Below are positions 1 to 6,677 of a DNA stretch of 14,613 nt, piece by piece (position 1 is the stretch's first letter; every line of letters starts with the position of its first letter). A model generated the notes under the pieces. The model saw nothing but the letters and a program-made list of their open reading frames with translations. It did no database searches and was not told the origin of the DNA. Source of the DNA: an uncultured Lachnospiraceae bacterium (GTDB taxonomy: Bacteria; Bacillota_A; Clostridia; Lachnospirales; Lachnospiraceae); contig CAJUMT010000076.1 of NCBI GenBank assembly GCA_910587495.1, positions 1 through 14,613 on the forward strand, given 5' to 3'. The position numbers and the translations under genes are program-made.

Positions 1-390
1 ACTTTTTCCGGAGAAATTCTTGGAAAAGGCGTTGCAGTGATTCCTTCGGAAGGAAAATTATATGCGCCTTTTGACGGCGAAGTTTCTATGGTATTTGAGA
101 CAAAACATGCCGTCGGCCTTGTCAAAGACGATGTGGAAATGTTGATTCATATCGGACTGGAGACAGTGTCCCTGGAAGGAAAATATTTCAAAGCAAAAGT
201 GCAGGCAGGAGACAAAGTTAAAAAAGGCGACCTGCTCATCGAATTTGATCTGGAAGCAATCGCAAAAGAAGGTTTTGATACGATTACGCCTGTGATCGTC
301 AGCAACGCGGATGATTTCGCAGATATCGCAGCGGACAGAACGTCCGGGAAAGCGGCTGTGGGAGAGCATTTGCTGACGGTGAAACGATGA
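1..390 (+). CDS. PTS EIIA domain, glucose family (5' end outside window)
   Basis: This is the C-terminal part of a phosphotransferase-system EIIA protein of the glucose/beta-glucoside family, a cytoplasmic domain that passes phosphate from HPr to EIIB during sugar uptake. The frame is open from base 1 and reads FSGEILGKGVAVIPSEGK, then a YAPFDGEV segment, all typical of the EIIA-Glc beta-sandwich. The two active-site histidines are visible: the ETKHAVGL histidine at 106-108 and the phosphorylated LIHIGLETV histidine at 148-150. GTG at 37 is not a real start because the conserved domain already begins upstream of it. The gene could be a free EIIA or the tail of a fused EIIBCA permease; the window edge hides which. 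The next gene, a 6-phospho-beta-glucosidase 44 bases on, suggests beta-glucosides as the substrate (inference). Confidence 0.93.
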   Translation, partial: TFSGEILGKGVAVIPSEGKLYAPFDGEVSMVFETKHAVGLVKDDVEMLIHIGLETVSLEGKYFKAKVQAGDKVKKGDLLIEFDLEAIAKEGFDTITPVIVSNADDFADIAADRTSGKAAVGEHLLTVKR

Positions 391-415
391 ATTGAAAATA
401 GTGAAACTTTTTATA

Positions 416-424
416 AGAAAGGAG
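416..424 (+). promoter_or_regulatory. Ribosome binding site of the phospho-beta-glucosidase gene
   Basis: GAAAGGAG lies about 10 bases before ATG 435. The gap after the EIIA gene (391-434) shows no hairpin and no clear promoter, so the two genes are probably cotranscribed. Confidence 0.75.
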
Positions 425-434
425 CATAATTGAT

Positions 435-1871
435 ATGAGTTTACCGAAAGATTTTCTCTGGGGCGGTGCGGTTGCCGCGCATCAGCTGGAAGGCGGCTGG
501 AACTGCGGCGGCAAAGGGCCGAATGTATGTGATGTCCTGACCGCGGGTGCGCATGGAATCCCGCGCCGGATTACAGATACAGTATTAGAAGGGGAAAGCT
601 ATCCGAACCATGACGCAATTGATTTTTATCACAAATATAAAGAAGATATTGCGTTGTTTGCCGAGATGGGATTTAAATGCTTTCGTACCAGCATTGCCTG
701 GACGCGTATCTTTCCCAAAGGCGATGAGCAGGAACCCAATGAAGAGGGACTTAAGTTTTATGACGATATGTTTGATGAACTTTTAAAATACGGCATTGAA
801 CCGGTCATTACCCTGAGCCATTTTGAGATGCCGCTGCATCTGGCAAAGAAGTATGGCGGCTGGATGAATCGTAAAGTAATTGATTTCTTCGTAAAATTTG
901 CGGAAGCATGTTTTAAGCGTTACAAGGATAAAGTAAAATACTGGATGACCTTTAACGAGATTAATAACCAGATGAATTACAAAAATGATATCTATGGCTG
1001 GACCAATTCCGGCGTAAAATTCTCTCAATATGAGAAACCGGAGCAGGCTATGTATCAGTCCGCGCATAACGAGCTGGTTGCTTCAGCGCTTGCGGTGAAA
1101 CTGGGACATGAGATCAATTCGGATTTCCAGATCGGCTGTATGATTTCCATGGTTCCGATCTATCCTTATTCCTGCCGTCCGGCGGATATGGTGTTGTCAG
1201 TGCAGGAGATGCATATGCGATATTTCTTCTCGGATATCCATTGCCGCGGACATTATCCGAATTATGCAAAGAAACTTTTGGAGCGTAAAGGATATCAAAT
1301 CGAGATGGAGCCAGACGACGAAAAGATCCTGGCGGAAGGCACGGTGGATTATATTGGCTTCTCTTACTATATGAGTAATGTGGTGGATTCTCAGTCTTTT
1401 GTGGATGTATCGGAGAGAGTCGAGGCAAGCAGTCCGCATACGGTGGAAAATCCCTATGCAAAAGCCACCGAGTGGGGCTGGACCATTGATCCAGAAGGCC
1501 TTCGCTATGCGCTGAATGTTTTGTATGAGCGTTATGAAAAGCCATTGTTTATCGTGGAGAACGGTTTTGGTGCTATTGATGAACTGAGACCGGACGGGAC
1601 TTGCGAAGATCCGGCCAGGATCGCTTATTTAAGGGCGCATATTGAAGAGCTGAAAAAAGCTGTAGAAGAGGACGGGGTAGATTTGATGGGATATACGCCC
1701 TGGGGCTGTATCGATCTGGTGTCCTTTACCACCGGCGAGTTGCGCAAACGGTACGGATTTATCTATGTAGATAAGAATGACGACGGAACCGGCAGCCAAA
1801 AGCGCTATAAAAAACAGTCTTTCGACTGGTACAAAAAAGTCATTGCATCCAATGGGGAAGATTTAGATTAA
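435..1871 (+). CDS. 6-phospho-beta-glucosidase, glycoside hydrolase family 1
   Basis: A cytoplasmic GH1 retaining glycosidase that hydrolyses phosphorylated beta-glucosides (cellobiose-6-P, arbutin-6-P and the like) delivered by a PTS to glucose-6-P and the aglycone or sugar. The length, 478 residues, is normal for BglA-type enzymes. It opens with the FLWGGAVAAHQLEGGW motif; the acid/base glutamate is E175 in WMTFNEIN and the nucleophile is E375 in LFIVENGFG. The phosphate-binding Ser-Lys-Tyr set that separates phospho-glycosidases from plain beta-glucosidases is present as S430, K438 and Y440 in the segment DLVSFTTGELRKRYGF. The family and the 6-phospho specificity are well supported; the exact natural glycoside is not. 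It follows the EIIA gene and ends at a strong terminator, so the pair forms the 3' end of a sugar-use operon. Confidence 0.95.
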   Translation: MSLPKDFLWGGAVAAHQLEGGWNCGGKGPNVCDVLTAGAHGIPRRITDTVLEGESYPNHDAIDFYHKYKEDIALFAEMGFKCFRTSIAWTRIFPKGDEQEPNEEGLKFYDDMFDELLKYGIEPVITLSHFEMPLHLAKKYGGWMNRKVIDFFVKFAEACFKRYKDKVKYWMTFNEINNQMNYKNDIYGWTNSGVKFSQYEKPEQAMYQSAHNELVASALAVKLGHEINSDFQIGCMISMVPIYPYSCRPADMVLSVQEMHMRYFFSDIHCRGHYPNYAKKLLERKGYQIEMEPDDEKILAEGTVDYIGFSYYMSNVVDSQSFVDVSERVEASSPHTVENPYAKATEWGWTIDPEGLRYALNVLYERYEKPLFIVENGFGAIDELRPDGTCEDPARIAYLRAHIEELKKAVEEDGVDLMGYTPWGCIDLVSFTTGELRKRYGFIYVDKNDDGTGSQKRYKKQSFDWYKKVIASNGEDLD

Positions 1872-1879
1872 TAAAAAAT

Positions 1880-1915
1880 GCGGAGCTGCGGGATTTAGCG
1901 CGGCTCCGCTGTTTT
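1880..1915 (+). terminator. Rho-independent terminator after the phospho-beta-glucosidase gene
   Basis: GCGGAGC (1880-1886) pairs perfectly with GCTCCGC (1903-1909). The stem continues inward through a U-G pair and three G-C pairs (1887-1890 with 1899-1902), leaving a loop of about 8 bases. A TGTTTTAT tract follows. An A-run at 1873-1878 precedes the stem, so weaker activity on the opposite strand is possible. It insulates the sugar operon from the promoter at 1920. Confidence 0.88.
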
Positions 1916-1919
1916 ATAG

Positions 1920-1948
1920 TTGAGAAAAAAATATGCCTGTGGTACAAT
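1920..1948 (+). promoter_or_regulatory. Sigma-A promoter for the FmdE-like/ABC exporter operon
   Basis: TTGAGA at 1920-1925 and TACAAT at 1943-1948 are separated by exactly 17 bases. It sits directly after the terminator and about 80 bases before the first start codon. The remaining leader (about 1955-2029) is AT-rich with no strong hairpin that I can see. Confidence 0.75.
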
Positions 1949-2029
1949 CAATTTGAAAATTATTGGAATAAATAAAAGCGTCTATATGAACAAATATGCG
2001 TTTGTAAAGAAAGAGGTGGCAATATACAA

Positions 2030-2569
2030 ATGGAAAATAGCAAAGATAACGAGTTATGGAAAAAATGCGTGGATTTTCACGGACATTCCTGCGGCGGCCT
2101 GGCGATCGGCTACCGGGCGGCGCTGTATGCAAAAGAACTGTTGGGAACCGGGCGTTCTGAAGATGAAGAGATTGTATGCGTGGCGGAGAATGACGCCTGC
2201 GGGGTGGACGCCATACAGGTGTTGTTAGGCTGCAGTGCTGGAAAGGGGAACCTGTTGTTCCGTATGCGCGGCAAGCAGGCTTTTTCCTTTTTCCGCCGTT
2301 CTGACGGAAAGGCGGTGCGTCTGGTTGCGAAAGAAGTACCGGAGATGTCTAAAGAAGAACGGTTTGCCTACAGGATGAAAAGCGATGCCGAAGACCTGTT
2401 TACCGTATCTGAACCGGGATTTTCTCTTCCTGAACGGGCGCGCATTTTCCGCTCTGTGCGATGTGAACAGTGCGGTGAAGTGGCGGCAGAGCCCATGATC
2501 CGCCTGCAGGATGGGAAAAAGCTGTGCTTGGACTGCTTTCAGGCATACGACAGATTTGATGAGGTATAA
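2030..2569 (+). CDS. FmdE family protein with C-terminal zinc ribbon
   Basis: A 179-residue cytoplasmic protein of the FmdE family, named after subunit E of methanogen formylmethanofuran dehydrogenase but widespread in anaerobes without that enzyme; its role in Firmicutes is unknown. The N-terminal domain has C13 and the signature DFHGHSCGGLAIGYRAA (H17, H19, C21), then ENDACGVDAIQVLLGC (C57, C68) and GKGNLLFR. In many relatives the signature reads HGHxCPG; here the proline is glycine. The C-terminus carries a C4 zinc ribbon, C145-x2-C148 and C166-x2-C169, similar to the TraR/DksA type. The start is set by AGAGGTGG at 2012-2019, 10 bases before ATG. No methanofuran or molybdopterin genes are nearby, so a formylmethanofuran role is not supported; a metal-binding role is inferred. 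It is the first gene of the run leading to the ABC exporter. Confidence 0.88.
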   Translation: MENSKDNELWKKCVDFHGHSCGGLAIGYRAALYAKELLGTGRSEDEEIVCVAENDACGVDAIQVLLGCSAGKGNLLFRMRGKQAFSFFRRSDGKAVRLVAKEVPEMSKEERFAYRMKSDAEDLFTVSEPGFSLPERARIFRSVRCEQCGEVAAEPMIRLQDGKKLCLDCFQAYDRFDEV

Positions 2570-2587
2570 AATGAAAGGAAACATAAG

Positions 2588-4339
2588 ATGAACCTTCCGC
2601 AATTTTTAAAGCATGTTGATAAGGCAGCAGAAATGTTGACCAGAGAAGAACTGGCCGCTTTTGTGCATGAAACCGCGCGCACATTGCCTGAGATTAAAAG
2701 AGACGCATTTTTGGAAAGATTAAAGACACTCAATAAAGAAAGCAAAGAAACCGTCCAGGAGGATATTGTCAGTATAGAGGAAGTATTGAAAAAACTACAG
2801 CTCATCGAAGAGGGCGAAATGTATCTGACAGGAATCCTGAATGAAGAATACGATGACTGGTATGACGGTCCGGGAGAGGAATTTTTCTTTGAAGACCCGG
2901 ATGGATTGCTGGATATTTTGGAGAATGCCTGTGTACTGGTGCACGAATATATTGACCATGCATTATACAGGGAAAGCTATCAGCTTTTTTGCAGATTATT
3001 GGGATTAGAAATTACAGTGGACGGGGAGTATGCCGATTATTGTGATTGTATATGTTCTTTTGAAGATCTTATCAATGAGAATCTGCTTTCACTGGATTAT
3101 AAACAATTTATTTTAGAAGGACTATATGCGGCGTATCAGTCTTTTCCGCTGGAAGAACGTCCGGAGAAATTATACAATATTATATATAATGCCAGGTGCG
3201 GGAACCTTACGCTGGAAGCGCTGATGCAAAAAGGTGAGGACGATCTGCAGGAAGTTGCGGAATTTTTGGAATTGTGGATTGCGTATCTGGGGGAGCAGAC
3301 AGGGGGCGAGGCGGAGACATTTTTGAAAGAAGCGCTGGAACTTCAGGATGATCCTGAGAAGAGCTTGAAATCCGCCAGAAAATATGTAAAAAAACATCCG
3401 GAAATATTTGTTCAGATATTACAGGCAGGATTAAAAAGCGGTAAAGCAGAAGAATTGTTCACAGTAGGGCAGGAAGCGCTTCAGATGATAGAAGCTCAGT
3501 ATGTGATACGGTCGGAAGCGGCTCTTTTAGAAGCTGTTTATGCACTGCGCCTGAACCGGCAGGAAGACGCGGAAAAATGCTGGTTGGAAGCGTTTCGGTC
3601 AGATACCAGGATCGTCCATTATCTTCGTCTGCTGGCAGAAAGCGCAGACTTCTCAAAATACAGGAAAGATATAAAAACACATTATGAGGCATTAAACAAA
3701 ACAGCCAGAAAGGACAGTTTTTCGTTTGACCATCAGAATATTGCGGTTCAAAACAGTATAGACAGCGTTACCTATAATGCATTGTCTTTTTTTGACGGAG
3801 AGTTTCAAAGGCTCATTACGACAAGTATGAATGTAAAACAACCGCTTGGATGGTCTTCTACCTTCATGAAATGCGGGATTGCGTTGTTTCTTCTGTATTT
3901 ATATGAAGGGGAGGAACTGCCGTCCGGGTGCGGATGCATGTGCAGACAGGCGGCAGAGAGTGTATATTTTAGTTCTGAAGGATATGCAAAAGGCGTGATC
4001 GGTTCTGTAGAGACAAATAACAGCATTTTGTTTTGGGAGTGCTTCTGTAAATGGAAAAATAAGCTTCAGACGCCGGATATGGATAAAGAAACGATTCTTC
4101 AGAAACTAAATGACTGGATCAGAAAACGCACAGAGGCAATTGTCGGAGGCGCTCATCGTAATTATTACGGCGAATGTGCGGCGTTTATAGCTGCTTTAGG
4201 AGAAGTCAGTGAATCCAGAGGGGAGCGCGGCCAAAAGCAAAGACTGATGGAAAGCTATAAAGCAGAATATCCGCGCCATCGGGCATTTCATGGAGAACTG
4301 CGTGTTTTTGGGATGAATGACCCGAAAAAGAGAAAGTGA
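2588..4339 (+). CDS. Conserved hypothetical helical-repeat-like protein, 583 residues
   Basis: I do not recognise a named family. There is no signal peptide and no membrane segment, so it should be cytoplasmic. The sequence is acidic and leucine/alanine-rich, reads as mostly helical, and suggests a TPR-like or solenoid fold, especially around residues 260-390 (alternating helices such as SEAALLEAVYALRLNRQEDAEKC). A distinctive acidic/aromatic stretch near residues 87-107 (EEYDDWYDGPGEEFFFEDPDG) precedes a helical pair. The C-terminal half holds several cysteines, including a CGCMC cluster near residues 447-451. The last part, with YPRHRAFHGEL and a basic KKRK end, is strongly charged. AAAGGA at 2574-2579 places the start at ATG 2588, 18 bases after the FmdE-like gene; the next gene starts at or before its stop codon, so translation is probably coupled. 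A scaffold or protein-interaction role is a guess. Confidence 0.8.
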   Translation: MNLPQFLKHVDKAAEMLTREELAAFVHETARTLPEIKRDAFLERLKTLNKESKETVQEDIVSIEEVLKKLQLIEEGEMYLTGILNEEYDDWYDGPGEEFFFEDPDGLLDILENACVLVHEYIDHALYRESYQLFCRLLGLEITVDGEYADYCDCICSFEDLINENLLSLDYKQFILEGLYAAYQSFPLEERPEKLYNIIYNARCGNLTLEALMQKGEDDLQEVAEFLELWIAYLGEQTGGEAETFLKEALELQDDPEKSLKSARKYVKKHPEIFVQILQAGLKSGKAEELFTVGQEALQMIEAQYVIRSEAALLEAVYALRLNRQEDAEKCWLEAFRSDTRIVHYLRLLAESADFSKYRKDIKTHYEALNKTARKDSFSFDHQNIAVQNSIDSVTYNALSFFDGEFQRLITTSMNVKQPLGWSSTFMKCGIALFLLYLYEGEELPSGCGCMCRQAAESVYFSSEGYAKGVIGSVETNNSILFWECFCKWKNKLQTPDMDKETILQKLNDWIRKRTEAIVGGAHRNYYGECAAFIAALGEVSESRGERGQKQRLMESYKAEYPRHRAFHGELRVFGMNDPKKRK

Positions 4340-4346
4340 AGAAGAA

Positions 4347-4853
4347 ATGTGGACGATAAAAAAAGCAACCCCGGCGGAGGCCGGGACAGTCTGTCAGGTG
4401 ATACAGGAAGTCCATGACCGGATGGAGAATAAAGACCTGTTTGTGCCTTGTGATCTTACCTATATCGAGGCGCATATAGAGCGGGAAGGATTTATTTTGG
4501 CTGCATATGCGCCGACAGGGAAGATGGCGGGAAACTTTATCATCAGATATCCGATGGAGCATGAAGACAACCTGGGAAGAGACGCACATCTTCCGCCGGA
4601 AGAACTGCAGAAAGTGGCGCATATGGAATCTGCTGTAGTCCTGCCGGAATACAGAGGAAACCATCTGCAGTCTAAGATGATGCAGTATGCTGAGCAGGTG
4701 ATAGATACGTCGCGTTTTTGTTATCTGATGGCTACCGCTTCCCCGGACAATCCGGCAAGCTGTAAATGTATGGAAAGCAATGGATATGCGTTGATTGCCA
4801 CGAAAGAGAAATACGGCGGACTGATGCGGCGGATCTACTATAAGAAAATATAA
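4347..4853 (+). CDS. GNAT family N-acetyltransferase
   Basis: A probable acetyl-CoA-dependent N-acetyltransferase of 168 residues. It opens with the usual GNAT beta-1/alpha-1 pattern (MWTIKKATPAEAGTVCQVI) and has the motif-A strand and loop in VVLPEYRGNHLQSKMMQ. The pyrophosphate loop R103-G-N-H-L-Q108 departs from R-G-x-G-x-G/A, with His and Gln at the two later glycine positions; Gln at the last position is known in other GNAT groups. A motif-B region follows (LMATASPDNPASCKCMESNGY), where the Asn before an Ala-Ser helix and the later GY are typical. The substrate is unknown. Start choice: an ATG at 4317 is in frame and would add ten charged residues while overlapping the upstream gene by 23 bases. 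I prefer 4347 because the GNAT fold begins there, but neither start has a good ribosome binding site. Confidence 0.85.
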   Translation: MWTIKKATPAEAGTVCQVIQEVHDRMENKDLFVPCDLTYIEAHIEREGFILAAYAPTGKMAGNFIIRYPMEHEDNLGRDAHLPPEELQKVAHMESAVVLPEYRGNHLQSKMMQYAEQVIDTSRFCYLMATASPDNPASCKCMESNGYALIATKEKYGGLMRRIYYKKI

Positions 4854-4876
4854 TTCCGCAAAGATGAAAAGAAGCA

Positions 4877-4883
4877 AAAGGGG
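4877..4883 (+). promoter_or_regulatory. Ribosome binding site supporting a TTG start
   Basis: AAAGGGG at 4877-4883 lies 9 bases before TTG 4893. No ATG in the same frame precedes the first membrane segment, so the TTG start is favoured. Confidence 0.6.
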
Positions 4884-4892
4884 CAGCAGGAA

Positions 4893-6677
4893 TTGAACCA
4901 TATAGGCAGAAAAACAAAATTGATATTACGATATTTTCATGGTTCCAAACGATATTTTATATGGGCGGTGGCGGCGTCTTTTATGACGACGGCGCTGAAT
5001 GCGGCGACTCCGCAGATCTTTCGATTCAGTATTGACGAAGTGCTGGGAGGAGATAAATATCCATATTTGGCAGAACATCTTTGGACACTGGCGCTGGCTA
5101 TCGTGGCAGTGGCAGTACTTTCTGGTATATTTATGTTCGTGACCCGCGCCTGTACGGCCAGAGCCGGAGAAGATTTTGCGAAAAGCATGAGAGACGACCT
5201 GTTCTCTCATGTGCAGAGACTTCCTATGTCCTGGCATGACAGGAACCAGACCGGAGATATCATTCAGCGGTGTACTTCGGATGTGGAAGTGATCCGGAAT
5301 TTTGTCGTGACACAGCTTTTGGAAGTATTCCGGACGGCGTTCCTGGTGGGGATTTCTTTTACAATTATGGTGTCCATGAACCGAAGGCTGGCTTTCGTGG
5401 TGCTCTTGTTTGTGCCGGTGATTGTGCTGTATTCCGCCGTTTTTTACCGCTTGATTGCAAGACGGTTTAAGGATGCAGATGAAGCGGAGGGAGAACTGTC
5501 CACTGTCGTACAGGAGAATGCCACCGGCGTGCGTGTGGTGCGCGCTTTCGGGCGGGAGCAGTTCGAGATGGAGCGTTTCCAGAAGAAAAATGAGGCTTTT
5601 GCCAGGCTGTGGATCAGGCTTGGCACGCTGTCCGGCCTTTATTGGGGCGTGGGAGATCTGATTACAGGGCTTCAGGTGGCCGTTGTGATCGTGTTAGGAG
5701 CAATAGAAACTGTCCATGGAAATATGACGATAGGTGAGTTTGTGGCTTTTGCTTCCTATAATACAGTGCTGGTGTGGCCGGTCAGAGGACTTGGAAGAAT
5801 CCTTTCGGATATGAGTAAAGCGGGTGTGTCTTTTGATCGTGTGGATTATATCATCAGGGGGGAGGAAGAGTCTTATGATAAAAAAAGCCAGGCAGAACCC
5901 CAGGGGACGAACATTGTTTTTTCCCATGTTTCTTTTGCCTATGAGCAGGGAAAGAAAGTACTGGATGATGTATCTTTTACAATTCCGCAAGGGAAGACAT
6001 TCGGTATCCTGGGAGGAACGGGAAGCGGAAAATCGACGATCGTACAGCTTCTCACCAGACTGTATGAGCTGGAAGACGGAGAGATATCTGTCGGAGGCGT
6101 GGACATCCGTAAACTTTCATTGTCCTGGCTGCGCCGAAACGTAGGGTTGGTTCTTCAGGAACCTTTTTTATATTCCAGGACTATAAAGGAAAACATTGCC
6201 GCTTCTGCGCCGGAGGCTTCCGTGGAGGAAATTCGTCAGGCCGCTGAAACTGCCTGTGTGGACGAGACAATTATGGGTTTTGCGGACGGTTATGAGACGC
6301 TGGTGGGAGAGCGGGGCGTGACGCTTTCCGGAGGGCAAAGACAGCGGGTGGCCATCGCCCGGATGCTTTTACAGAAAACACCGATTATGGTATTTGACGA
6401 TTCCCTTTCAGCAGTGGACGCCCGAACCGACCATGAGATTCGCCAGGCGCTAAAAGGACGGATGAAAGAGGCAACGGTGATCCTGATTTCACACCGAATT
6501 ACGACGCTTATGGGGGCGGACCAAATCCTGGTGCTTCATCAGGGCAAAGCAGAACAGCTCGGCACACACGCACAGCTGATTCAGGAAGAAGGCATTTACA
6601 GGCAGATCTATGAGATCCAGATGCGTAAGGACGACAGGCATCAGGTGAAGGGAGGCGGTGCATATGGCGGCATATGA
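4893..6677 (+). CDS. ABC exporter half-transporter A (membrane plus ATPase domain, degenerate Walker B)
   Basis: A 594-residue type IV ABC exporter subunit: a six-helix membrane domain (about residues 15-310) fused to an ATPase domain (about 335-580). Motifs: Walker A G374-GTGSGKST-382, Q-loop LQEPFLYSRTIKENI, signature LSGGQ at 478-482, Walker B IMVFDD with D502, and H-loop H534. The catalytic glutamate after Walker B is replaced by aspartate (D503), the hallmark of the subunit that builds the degenerate site in heterodimeric exporters such as TM287 and BmrC. Its own signature LSGGQ is intact, so it can complete the active site of the partner. Translation begins at TTG, 39 bases after the acetyltransferase gene. 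The stop overlaps the start of the second ABC gene by 14 bases, consistent with coupled synthesis of a heterodimer. Exported substrate unknown; drug or peptide/lipid export is possible. Confidence 0.94.
   Translation: MNHIGRKTKLILRYFHGSKRYFIWAVAASFMTTALNAATPQIFRFSIDEVLGGDKYPYLAEHLWTLALAIVAVAVLSGIFMFVTRACTARAGEDFAKSMRDDLFSHVQRLPMSWHDRNQTGDIIQRCTSDVEVIRNFVVTQLLEVFRTAFLVGISFTIMVSMNRRLAFVVLLFVPVIVLYSAVFYRLIARRFKDADEAEGELSTVVQENATGVRVVRAFGREQFEMERFQKKNEAFARLWIRLGTLSGLYWGVGDLITGLQVAVVIVLGAIETVHGNMTIGEFVAFASYNTVLVWPVRGLGRILSDMSKAGVSFDRVDYIIRGEEESYDKKSQAEPQGTNIVFSHVSFAYEQGKKVLDDVSFTIPQGKTFGILGGTGSGKSTIVQLLTRLYELEDGEISVGGVDIRKLSLSWLRRNVGLVLQEPFLYSRTIKENIAASAPEASVEEIRQAAETACVDETIMGFADGYETLVGERGVTLSGGQRQRVAIARMLLQKTPIMVFDDSLSAVDARTDHEIRQALKGRMKEATVILISHRITTLMGADQILVLHQGKAEQLGTHAQLIQEEGIYRQIYEIQMRKDDRHQVKGGGAYGGI
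6649..6655 (+). promoter_or_regulatory. Ribosome binding site deciding the start of ABC half-transporter B
   Basis: AGGGAGG ends 8 bases before ATG 6664 but only 2 bases before the in-frame GTG at 6658. The ATG is therefore the likely start. The site lies inside the 3' end of the upstream ABC gene. Confidence 0.8.

Noticed and set aside
1114..1545. 143-codon open frame on the minus strand inside the phospho-beta-glucosidase gene
   Set aside because: It lies wholly inside a well-conserved GH1 gene, has no ribosome binding site and its product is proline/arginine/serine-rich with no recognisable fold.
4206..4901. 231-codon open frame on the minus strand opposite the acetyltransferase gene
   Set aside because: It mirrors a supported gene on the plus strand and its product shows no domain; the length is a by-product of codon use.
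6658..6663. GTG start two codons upstream for ABC half-transporter B
   Set aside because: The AGGGAGG would be only 2 bases away; ATG 6664 has the normal 8-base spacing.
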